Below are positions 54,931 to 63,161 of a stretch of DNA of 64,000 nt, one piece after another. Each line of letters begins with the position of its first letter. Positions within the stretch are counted from its first letter, which is position 1. The position numbers and the translations under genes are program-made. The notes under the pieces were generated by a model. The model searched no databases, was not told where the DNA came from, and saw only the letters and a list, made by a program, of their open reading frames with translations. The stretch lies in contig NZ_PEBQ01000087.1 of NCBI RefSeq assembly GCF_002738225.1, positions 20,755 through 84,754 on the forward strand. The letters run 5' to 3'. Origin of the DNA: Acetobacter pomorum. GTDB taxonomy: Bacteria; Pseudomonadota; Alphaproteobacteria; Acetobacterales; Acetobacteraceae.

Positions 54931-57746
54931 GCCGGTCGCAAAGCCACTTCCTGAAGCCATTTCCCCAACTCTGCGCTCTGCTGTTCAAACGTGGCAAGGC
55001 TGGCTTTATGAGGGTTTGTATAACCCTGTAAAAATTCTGGCGTGTCTAGAAGATTTTCCACGGCCATCCGCAATGTTTCTGGCCTGCCATCTATAGGAAT
55101 AAGGGTGCCGTTTACCCCGTCTTCTATATCTTCTGCCTGTCCACCTGGCGCAGTAGAAATCACCCAGACATCACGCGCCAAGGCTTCACGTACGGTCAGA
55201 CCATAACTTTCTTTCCATTGTGACGGAAAGAGCAGCACATCAATACTATTGAAAAAACTATCTATTGTTTCACGCGTATAAGCAGGAATGGTAGAAACAT
55301 GCCCTTTTGTTTTCCACGCGCCCGTATAAACAGATTTGATGCCCAGATTCAGCTTGTTATCAACAATAACCAGCTCCCAGTCATCACGTTTCAACGCTTC
55401 AAAAGCACGCTTTACTAAAGAGTATCCTTTTATTTCTTCTGTGCCACCAACGTAGCCAAAGCGCAGTTTTTCACCTGATTTCCGTGATATATGAGGCGTT
55501 TGGGGCCACAAAAATCCATTACGGTTGACCCGAATGCGATCTGCAGAAATACCATTTGCAATAAAAAGAGCACGGTGTTCAGCACTTGGCGTTAATAACA
55601 GTGCAGCATGCTGCATAGCGGTTGTCATCAATACCTGACGTTCCGCCAGATGCCGTGCGTGCGGCACACAAAGTTGACACGTATGCAGATTGATTTTTTC
55701 CTGAAAGCAGTAATGTCCATCTGCTTTCACCATGAATTGCCGCTCACACAACCACCACGCATCATGGAGTGTAATAACGTAAGGGATGTTTTTTTCCATA
55801 CAGACTCTCACGCAGCCTAACCCAAGCCCCTGCGTTGCGTGAAAATGGACCACGGAAGGACGAAACGCCTCTACCCAATCCCTAAAAGCCTGTGTTGCCT
55901 CAGCATTATCCAACCCAGCGACCGAATCATGATCGGGTGGCGTTTTAACGCCCAGAATATCTGTATTTTCCACACAGTAGCGAATACTGGCTTTACCACG
56001 CCCAACCAAAGCTGGGCGTGATGTAAACACTGCAACTTTCGTATTTTTCTGCTGTTGCAAATGGCGTGTCATTTCCTCAGCAACAAATGTTGCACCACCA
56101 AATGACCGTGGTTGATAATAAATATTCGCACATAAAATGCGTAATTCTGATGTCTGCTGAACTTCCGGTTTTCCGAAAACTGGCAAAACCTGATTTTTTA
56201 CAATCGCTTCAGGACTATACCGATCCAGAACATCGTTACGGGCCTGCTGGCCAATTGTTTTCCGTAGTGTCTCATCTGCTGCCAGTTTTAAAATGGCATC
56301 GCGCCATTCTGCATCTGTTTGCGCAACCAGCCCATTTTTGCCATTTTGCACAACCTGCATAAACGCATCACGCGGGGAGCAAACTACTGGCAAGCTGAGA
56401 ACAGCGGCTTCCAGAAACTTGATATTACTTTTGGCATCGTTGAAAATTGTTGGCTCTAATGGTGCAATCGTCATATCTGCCTGTGCTAACAATTGCATAT
56501 AGGCGGCATAATCCAGCCCCGTTTGCGTTTGCACACGCGCACCCAATTCATCAAACTCTGAAGGTAGGGTCAGATCTCCAATAATATGAAGTGTTAAACG
56601 TGGCTCTGCCTGCATGGCAGCAAGAATACCCGGTGCCGCCAATCTGAAATCTGCATCATGCGTGCGTGTGCCAGACCCATAAACAATACGGATTTCACGC
56701 TGCGTATCATGTTGGGGCACACCCTCTTGGCGAATACGCGCAACAACATCCAGTGTCTGCTGATCTAGAGCATTTTCTATAACAACAGTCTGTTGAACAC
56801 CGGCTTTTTGCATTGCTTGTGCCAACACACGCGTAGATGCAATGGCTTTATCGCAAGACAGGAGACATTTACGAAATAGCCGCACACCGAACAGAAGTTC
56901 TTCCTGCTCCTGCTTATCCAAAGAAGCCAAATTGCCGTTCTGCTTATAATCTTCAGCAGAAAAAATAAGATCATCCACTTCCCACCAAGGGGAAAGCTCC
57001 AACCTTTTTGTTTCTTCAAGAAGTATTTCTACGGCCGGAAAAGCCGGAACACGATAAAAAATTACGTCTGTGCACACTTGGAGAGCAGAAAGAGCCTGCT
57101 CTGTTTCGCGCCAGTCAACAACCTCAACCAACCACCCCAAAGAACGCAATTGCTCTTCTTTTTGCCAAACACGATATTTGGCACATTGGCGTAATGAGAG
57201 TTCCGCAATAATCAAGATTCGCGGCGTTAAATCTTTTAACCGTTCATGATCTACTTTTTCTAAGTAAACCTGATTTATTTTTTCCTTATACGTTAAAGAA
57301 CCCGAGTTTCCTTTACCCATAGCAGCATTGGATGCCGTTGTTTGAGCGGATTTACGCTCAAATATACGCTCTGCCACACGCCCAACAGAAGAATGAGCCA
57401 AGCGGCGCGAGATACGAAACCGCACTCCGCCCAGACCTTCATTTTCATAAATCTCATGAACCCTATGATAGACATCTGAGATTTTTCGACCTGTTGGCAA
57501 CTGCCCTTTGCTTAAATGCCGCACCAACCTTAATGGGGCCGTAAGGCGCCAGGATAACGTATGCTGCCAGATACCAAGCTGATGTTGTAATTGTGAAAGT
57601 TCGTGCCGAAGGTGGGTAGCTTCATGAGCAACACCATCCATTCGCATGGCCTGAATACGCATGCTGGCCTGATAACTGGCGGTAAGAGCATCTGCAGTGG
57701 AGTGTTGCTGCTTAGGCGTGTCACTCGGCTGCTCAGAATACGCCAT
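54927..57746 (-). CDS. Double GT4 glycosyltransferase
   Basis: A large protein of about 939 residues with two glycosyltransferase modules. Residues 1-170 are helical, with a coiled-coil-like part (HLRHELSQLQHQLGIWQHTLSW). The first GT4 module (about 175-530) contains WWEVDDLIF, IRIVYGSGTRTHDADF and NIKFLEAAVLSLPVV. The second (about 535-939) has ILCANIYYQPRSFGGA, TLHDAWWLCERQ and ESYGLTVREALARDVWVI. Start chosen at ATG 57746; a GTG at 57764 adds six residues, and neither has a clear ribosome site. The first module is related to that in the plus-strand fusion at 59.6 kb. Acceptor and polymer unknown. Confidence 0.85.
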   Translation of the reverse strand: MAYSEQPSDTPKQQHSTADALTASYQASMRIQAMRMDGVAHEATHLRHELSQLQHQLGIWQHTLSWRLTAPLRLVRHLSKGQLPTGRKISDVYHRVHEIYENEGLGGVRFRISRRLAHSSVGRVAERIFERKSAQTTASNAAMGKGNSGSLTYKEKINQVYLEKVDHERLKDLTPRILIIAELSLRQCAKYRVWQKEEQLRSLGWLVEVVDWRETEQALSALQVCTDVIFYRVPAFPAVEILLEETKRLELSPWWEVDDLIFSAEDYKQNGNLASLDKQEQEELLFGVRLFRKCLLSCDKAIASTRVLAQAMQKAGVQQTVVIENALDQQTLDVVARIRQEGVPQHDTQREIRIVYGSGTRTHDADFRLAAPGILAAMQAEPRLTLHIIGDLTLPSEFDELGARVQTQTGLDYAAYMQLLAQADMTIAPLEPTIFNDAKSNIKFLEAAVLSLPVVCSPRDAFMQVVQNGKNGLVAQTDAEWRDAILKLAADETLRKTIGQQARNDVLDRYSPEAIVKNQVLPVFGKPEVQQTSELRILCANIYYQPRSFGGATFVAEEMTRHLQQQKNTKVAVFTSRPALVGRGKASIRYCVENTDILGVKTPPDHDSVAGLDNAEATQAFRDWVEAFRPSVVHFHATQGLGLGCVRVCMEKNIPYVITLHDAWWLCERQFMVKADGHYCFQEKINLHTCQLCVPHARHLAERQVLMTTAMQHAALLLTPSAEHRALFIANGISADRIRVNRNGFLWPQTPHISRKSGEKLRFGYVGGTEEIKGYSLVKRAFEALKRDDWELVIVDNKLNLGIKSVYTGAWKTKGHVSTIPAYTRETIDSFFNSIDVLLFPSQWKESYGLTVREALARDVWVISTAPGGQAEDIEDGVNGTLIPIDGRPETLRMAVENLLDTPEFLQGYTNPHKASLATFEQQSAELGKWLQEVALRPA

Positions 57747-57816
57747 AGGTTTTTGTTCTTTCACTATACTTTAAAAAATTTTCCTTATCTTTTTATACAA
57801 CCTCCCACAAAAAGAA

Positions 57817-57840
57817 AAGCCGGACCACAAGGCCCGGCTT
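57817..57840 (-). terminator. Terminator of the RTX-like gene
   Basis: AAGCCGG and CCGGCTT form the outer stem with a CC/GG inner pair and a mismatch; on the minus strand it is followed by TTCTTTTTG. It lies 35 nt after the RTX-like stop. Confidence 0.75.
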
Positions 57841-57875
57841 CCCTTTAAACGAGAACGTAAATCTAATTTAAAGAC

Positions 57876-59297
57876 TTACTTCAAACCAGAAAACTGGTTT
57901 TCGTTCAGGTTAGAAACATTCACAAATGTAATCTGGCTGTGGTCAGACAGAGTAATTGTGGTGTTGTTACCGCTGGTGGTTGCCTTATCCAGAACTTCAG
58001 TCTGGAAAGAAGCCTTGGTGTAATCGTAATCAACCAGCAGCACAGAGTTACCAGCAGCACTACCAAAGTCCTGAATGGTGTAATCTGCACCAGCAATGCT
58101 GTTACGGAAGCCAAACACGTTAGCTGCACCGCTACCACCTTCCAGGGTGGCGTTGCCTACACCAGCAACCAGCGTATCGGAAGCCGTGCCGCCAACAAAG
58201 GTCTGGGTGCCTGTGGTGCCCGCGTTGTTACCGAATGCCTGGAAACCAAATGCAGAAGATGCACCATCCAGCGTTTCGTTACCATCGTTTGCAACAAACA
58301 GATTGTTCGCGCCAGCGCCATCAATGGTACCCTGCTGGCTTGCGTTCACGTGAACATCCAGCCCATTGGAACCAAAGATCGTAGCGTGACCAGCCGTAAT
58401 GGTGGTTTCGCCCGTGCCACCGATAAAGGTGAGGTTGTTGGCAGCACTGATCGATGCAGAATCCGTGTTTTCTGTCTGCAGATCACCATGAGCAGCGGAA
58501 ATCGTGGTGTTCTGGCCGCCTTCAACTGTGCCGGTAGCCCCGGACATGTTAATGTAATCCAGAGAACCACCGGTAACAGTGGAAGCACCACCAACCGTGA
58601 TATGCTGATTACCACTGGCGTCAACAACCAGAGAGTTATCAGACAGATTAACTGTAGAGCTACTGCCAGACAGAGTTACGCTCTGACGGCCAGCTGTTGC
58701 TGTAATGGTATCCTGCCCATCGGAATGAACATAATTCATGCCCGAACCCAGATCTATGGTGTTATGGCCTGTGCCAGCAGAAATGGTGTTGTTACCAGCC
58801 CCACTCACAACCGTGTCATCACCACCACCGCTCAGAATGTTCCAGTTACCAGCTGTAGGCAGGCTATTGCCTACAAACACGTTATCACCGGACCCGGCAA
58901 GGAATGTGCCGCTCTGGTCGCCAGCGCTGAAAGCAATACCCGTGTTAGAACCACCGATAACTGTCATGCTGGAAGCAGTGACACCAGCCGCATTGACATT
59001 AACCCAGCCATCAAGGCCTACACCGGGCTGCGTGCTGGCATCAGAACCAATACCCAGGAACTGAGCATTGCCAGAAACCTGATAAGAACCAGGAGCAGTG
59101 ATTACCCCATAGCCTGCCTGGTTACCTGTCCCGAAGTCTGTTGCTCCAGGAGCAATATTCTGAGCCGTCAGCCCACTAATGGCTGAGCTCAGCTTGTTCG
59201 ACAGATCGGTGGCCTGGTTGTACAGGGCCGAATTCTGGGCGCCGTCTACGGTAACCTGAACATTACCGGACGCACCGACAACCGTGATAATCGGCAT
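57876..59297 (-). CDS. RTX-like beta-roll surface or secreted protein
   Basis: A 473-residue protein rich in Gly, Ser, Thr, Asn and Asp and nearly free of lysine and cysteine, as in secreted RTX adhesins. It has no N-terminal signal peptide. Beta-roll repeats of the GGxGxD kind are present in degenerate form (LSGGGDDTVVSGAGNNTISAG, LEGGSGAANVFG). The C-terminus ends with VNVSNLNENQFSGLK, a hydrophobic pattern typical of type I secretion signals. AGGA lies 7 nt before the ATG. No type I secretion genes are in the window. The many Ser/Thr/Asn residues and the flanking glycosyltransferases suggest it may be glycosylated; that is inference. Function probably adhesin or matrix protein. Confidence 0.8.
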   Translation of the reverse strand: MPIITVVGASGNVQVTVDGAQNSALYNQATDLSNKLSSAISGLTAQNIAPGATDFGTGNQAGYGVITAPGSYQVSGNAQFLGIGSDASTQPGVGLDGWVNVNAAGVTASSMTVIGGSNTGIAFSAGDQSGTFLAGSGDNVFVGNSLPTAGNWNILSGGGDDTVVSGAGNNTISAGTGHNTIDLGSGMNYVHSDGQDTITATAGRQSVTLSGSSSTVNLSDNSLVVDASGNQHITVGGASTVTGGSLDYINMSGATGTVEGGQNTTISAAHGDLQTENTDSASISAANNLTFIGGTGETTITAGHATIFGSNGLDVHVNASQQGTIDGAGANNLFVANDGNETLDGASSAFGFQAFGNNAGTTGTQTFVGGTASDTLVAGVGNATLEGGSGAANVFGFRNSIAGADYTIQDFGSAAGNSVLLVDYDYTKASFQTEVLDKATTSGNNTTITLSDHSQITFVNVSNLNENQFSGLK

Positions 59298-59617
59298 GTA
59301 TCCGTCCTTTTCTTTTCAACTTGCCGCGCCAGCCAGAAATTCCAACCCGCCTACGGCAACTTCTTTTATCAATTCTTGCTTCGCAAAATACTACATGAAA
59401 AGCAAGCATCTTATTGGCGTTATAAACGCCTTAACTGTTGGCATTAGCACTGCATCGCCAACGATTATGACTGTAAGAGATTTCTTTTGCCGATAAAATA
59501 AAAAACACTCTAATTTATGATGACAAACATTCATAAATTACCTGCACAACTGTATAGAATATCAACTAAATATTGTTTGTGATTTTCCATCGCACCAACT
59601 GGAATTATACCGGACTC
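59298..59617. promoter_or_regulatory. Divergent promoter region with a perfect palindrome
   Basis: About 320 nt lie between the divergent RTX-like and GT4-GT2 fusion genes; no gene is supported inside. TAATTTATGA at 59511-59520 and TCATAAATTA at 59531-59540 form a perfect 10-bp inverted repeat with a 10-nt spacer, the shape of an operator for a dimeric regulator. The regulator is unknown. Confidence 0.55.
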
Positions 59618-62600
59618 ATGCCTGTATCGCATTCTCCCCTTCTAGAATCTCTCCTGTCACCAGAAGATTCTCCACTTTTTGCACCAACCGTGCTGATTGA
59701 AAGCAGTACATCTGGGTGCGAAAACATCCCATTTCTAGCATGGGTCATGAAATCTGGTTTTTTTACTGGAATAATATTGTCTGGAAGCAGTTTTTCTGTC
59801 CAGGAGACATTAAAATTTACTTTAAAAATCAAACCCTCATCTTTTCAGCTAACCATTCAGACAGAACTTCCTTCTCTGGTCAAAATATCTCATCAAGCCG
59901 TTTATATCGCCGCCAAAATGTGGACTTCGGCAGAAACCATTCACAAATTATTGAACTCCGCTCCAGCAAACACTCTTCTTTTACTGGAAGGTATAAAAGA
60001 CTCACCTCGCGCAGAGGCATGGGAATTTCTTGCTTCTCGCTTTCCAGCCTTTGCATTTCCTCAAGGGAAAGGTCTCGGCATTCTGTCTACAACAGATATT
60101 GCCTGCCTATTTCCATTACTCACCTCGGATTCGCAACTATCGGACATAGACAGAACCACTAAAACCCTGTTACGCGAGCGATTCGCCTTCGCTGGGAATT
60201 TCTGGTTCGATAAAGCACTTCTGGCTAAGGCAGATGCTCAAATAGATACGCTCAAACAGGATCTGGTACAGACACGCAGCAACATTTTCTCCCAGCATAT
60301 GCTGACCCATCATGAAAATGACTTGAGCAGCCAGAAAATCGAATCGCTACAAAAAACACTTCAACAAACTCAAAAACGCGAACAAGATCTCATTCAAGAA
60401 AAACAAGAAATAACCAATATTTTAAATCATTTTGCAGATACAGTTCGACAAAGAGAAGAAATATACCAAAAACAAACTGATATTTTATCTTCTTATAGTT
60501 CAAACATAAATGCGTATACAGAATCATTAAAGGAAGTTTGTTTATCTTATTCTCAAAAAATCCATGATCTGTGGAGTCGATTTGCACAAGAAGTTCTTGA
60601 TCGAAGCGAAGCACAGGAAGCCCTTAAAACCTATCTTTCAACCCCTTCCGGTACGCTGCGCTCTATTGCCCGCGCTTTGATAAAAGGCGTGGTTATTCCT
60701 TATGTGCCAGACCTCCCCCAGCCGCCACAGGTAGAATCGTTTCCCCAACTTCCGCCTGCACCATCCCCTGTATTGTTCAACTCCGCCACACTCGCTCCTC
60801 TTGCCATTCCCACAATCCCGCAATCTGCTTCAGTTCCGGCCCTTGCCCAACCACTCCAGCCAGCCAGCCTCAATATCCTTTTTGTTGCGGGTGAACCGGA
60901 TTCTCCGGGTGTAAATTATCGCTGTATCCGCAACGCGGCGGCCTGTACCCGGGCCGGTTTTCCGGCACAATGGAAACGCTGCGCAAACGTTGGCCCTGAT
61001 GACATTAACTGGGCTGACGTTATGGTTTTATGGCGTGTAGAATTCAGCGGACATGTGGACATCATGCTTCGCCTGGCACGAGAACAGAATATTCACATCA
61101 TTTTTGACACAGATGATCTCACCTTTATCCCTGGCCTTGCGCGCATGGACATTATTGATGGCATACGCAGTATTGGTGCGACGGAAGAACGTATTGAAAC
61201 TGTTTTTACAGATATGCAGCGCACCCTTTTGCGCTCAGATATTGGTTTTGCGCCAACAGATACCTTGGCTGATGCCATGCGCGTTTATCAGCCCGTTACT
61301 TATACTGTGCCCAATACATATGATGCAGATTGTCTGACTCTTAGCCGCAAAGCCTATCGTATGCGTCAGCTTAATCCTGCTGAGCACATTATCCGTATTG
61401 GCTATGCAACAGGATCACGCACACACCAAAAAGATTTTGCGCAGGTCAGTGGTATTCTGGCCCGTTTATTGCAAGAAAAACCAAACCTGCGCCTGGTATT
61501 GTTTCGGGAATCCGGCAACCATCGCCCGGTTCTGCTTATGAATGAATTTCCAGAACTTGAAGCTGTTCGCGATCAGATTGAATGGCGAGATATGTGCAGC
61601 CTTTCTGCCCTCCCCACAGAACTGGCCCGGTTTGATATTTCAATTGCACCGTTGGAAATTCAGAATCCATTTTGCAATGCCAAAAGCGAACTGAAATTTT
61701 TTGAAGCCGCTTTGGCTGGTGTGCCCTCTATTCTTTCTCCCACAGCCCCATTCCTCCAGTGCGTAGAAAATGGTCGGACCGGTTTATTCGCCACCTCATC
61801 TGAAGAATGGGAAACTGCACTCCGCACGCTTATTGAAAAACCGGATTTACGTGCCCGCATGGCGCGAGATGCATATCATACGGCCTTGTGGCACTTTGGC
61901 CCGCAGAGACAGGCAATGCTTTTAGGCACCATTATGGAAAGCCTAAAAGGCGAAAAACAGGCAGCCCAAGCCGCAGAAATACAGATTGCCCGCGGGAAAT
62001 ATCTTGCCAGAAATCTCCCAAATATTCCTGATTATAACGTGCTATTCCAGTATGATGCCTTAGAAGAAGCAAATATTACTGTTATTATTACCTCTTATAA
62101 TTATGAGAGTTTCATTCTCGAAGCTCTTGAATCGGTAAAGCTCCAGACAATTCCCGTTCTTGATCTTATTGTTGTAGATGACGGCTCCAGAGATGATTCC
62201 GTCAATCAGATCAAAAACTGGATGCAAAAGCAGACGGCACGCTTTAACCGCCTTATTCTGCTACAAACCAGCATCAATGCAGGCCTGGGGGGAGCGCGTA
62301 ACTGTGGCGTTGCTTATGCAGAAACACCTTTCTTCCTGCCATTAGATGCAGATAACCGGCTTTTGCCCCATGCATGTGAAACACTTTTAAAAGCCACGGA
62401 TGATCTGACAGCCTATGCTTACCCCATCATCCAGCAATTTGGAGACCCAGCCCAACACCCAACATTAGGCAAGGAACCCTTCCGCCCTATGCAACTGGTG
62501 GCAGGAAATTATATTGATGCCATGGCTTTAGTAGCAAAATGGGCATGGGCTGCTGCAGGAGGCTATTACGTCAACCGAGATGCAATGGGCTGGGAGGATT

Positions 62601-62815
62601 ATGACCTCTGGTGCACTCTGGCAGAATACGGGTTACGCGGCACGCATGTACCGGAAGTGCTAGCGGAATATCGTGTGCACCAAACATCCATGACCAATAA
62701 TGTTACAGAAAAAATGGCACACAAACAGCGCGTGGTTTCATTGGTGGAAGAACGCCACCCGTGGATTCGGCTTGTGCAGAAAAACGCCAAACAACGCGAA
62801 ATTTCTACAGACTAA
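59618..62815 (+). CDS. GT4-GT2 fusion glycosyltransferase
   Basis: A protein of about 1065 residues. The first 200 or so residues match nothing I know. A coiled coil with many Gln/Glu/Lys is at about 205-335, then a Pro-rich linker. A GT4-like module follows (about 418-770), with FDTDDLTFIPG, IRIGYATGSRTHQKDF and SELKFFEAALAGVPSIL. The C-terminal GT2 module (about 818-1045) has TVIITSYNYESFILEAL, VVDDGSRDDS, LGGARNCGV, the DxD-like LPLDADNRLL and the acceptor-site GWEDYDLW. The ATG at 59618 is preferred over TTG/GTG at 59573/59579. It is divergent from the RTX-like gene and followed by a hairpin. Confidence 0.85.
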   Translation: MPVSHSPLLESLLSPEDSPLFAPTVLIESSTSGCENIPFLAWVMKSGFFTGIILSGSSFSVQETLKFTLKIKPSSFQLTIQTELPSLVKISHQAVYIAAKMWTSAETIHKLLNSAPANTLLLLEGIKDSPRAEAWEFLASRFPAFAFPQGKGLGILSTTDIACLFPLLTSDSQLSDIDRTTKTLLRERFAFAGNFWFDKALLAKADAQIDTLKQDLVQTRSNIFSQHMLTHHENDLSSQKIESLQKTLQQTQKREQDLIQEKQEITNILNHFADTVRQREEIYQKQTDILSSYSSNINAYTESLKEVCLSYSQKIHDLWSRFAQEVLDRSEAQEALKTYLSTPSGTLRSIARALIKGVVIPYVPDLPQPPQVESFPQLPPAPSPVLFNSATLAPLAIPTIPQSASVPALAQPLQPASLNILFVAGEPDSPGVNYRCIRNAAACTRAGFPAQWKRCANVGPDDINWADVMVLWRVEFSGHVDIMLRLAREQNIHIIFDTDDLTFIPGLARMDIIDGIRSIGATEERIETVFTDMQRTLLRSDIGFAPTDTLADAMRVYQPVTYTVPNTYDADCLTLSRKAYRMRQLNPAEHIIRIGYATGSRTHQKDFAQVSGILARLLQEKPNLRLVLFRESGNHRPVLLMNEFPELEAVRDQIEWRDMCSLSALPTELARFDISIAPLEIQNPFCNAKSELKFFEAALAGVPSILSPTAPFLQCVENGRTGLFATSSEEWETALRTLIEKPDLRARMARDAYHTALWHFGPQRQAMLLGTIMESLKGEKQAAQAAEIQIARGKYLARNLPNIPDYNVLFQYDALEEANITVIITSYNYESFILEALESVKLQTIPVLDLIVVDDGSRDDSVNQIKNWMQKQTARFNRLILLQTSINAGLGGARNCGVAYAETPFFLPLDADNRLLPHACETLLKATDDLTAYAYPIIQQFGDPAQHPTLGKEPFRPMQLVAGNYIDAMALVAKWAWAAAGGYYVNRDAMGWEDYDLWCTLAEYGLRGTHVPEVLAEYRVHQTSMTNNVTEKMAHKQRVVSLVEERHPWIRLVQKNAKQREISTD

Positions 62816-62833
62816 ATATACAGAATAATAACG

Positions 62834-62870
62834 CCAAGCCCACAGACAGACATACTGTTTATGGGCTTGG
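62834..62870 (+). terminator. Stem-loop after the GT4-GT2 gene
   Basis: CCAAGCCCA and TGGGCTTGG form a 9-bp stem with a long loop that itself can pair CAG/CTG. It lies about 20 nt after the stop; no U-run follows. Confidence 0.5.
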
Positions 62871-63008
62871 GTGCTTAACCTAATATACCAAACATACAAA
62901 GGTAGAGCTCCATTTCTAGAATTCTACACCATCCCAAACTTTGTATGATCCTTACCCCTTTAAATGCACATTTCCATTATACGTCATTACAGATCGCATA
63001 AATAATCC

Positions 63009-63070
63009 TATTTACGTTCGGACGATCACCCCCATTATACTCCTTTAATGGGGTAATCATGACGTAAATA
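63009..63070. repeat. Large imperfect palindrome upstream of the last gene
   Basis: Outer arms TATTTACGT (63009-63017) and ACGTAAATA (63062-63070) are perfect inverses. Inner arms CCCCATTA (63030-63037) and TAATGGGG (63046-63053) are too, and the bases between also pair partly (GATCAC... with ...GTAATC). The whole forms a hairpin of about 60 nt in the 346-nt gene-free region 62816-63161. It may be a regulatory RNA structure, a terminator or an old mobile-element end. Confidence 0.5.
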
Positions 63071-63161
63071 CGCCTGTTTCTAACAGATCCTCACATATTG
63101 CAGCCAATAATAGTTTACGCTAATATTTAAGAAACTTTAAAATGCTGTATAGGAAAATAAA

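Noticed and set aside
57939..59186. Plus-strand open frame of about 415 codons
   Set aside because: It is antisense to the RTX-like gene; the long frame follows from the repeated Gly/Ser/Thr/Asn codons.
58000..59250. Possible repeat array or CRISPR
   Set aside because: The periodicity is that of protein beta-roll repeats; there are no identical direct repeats with spacers.
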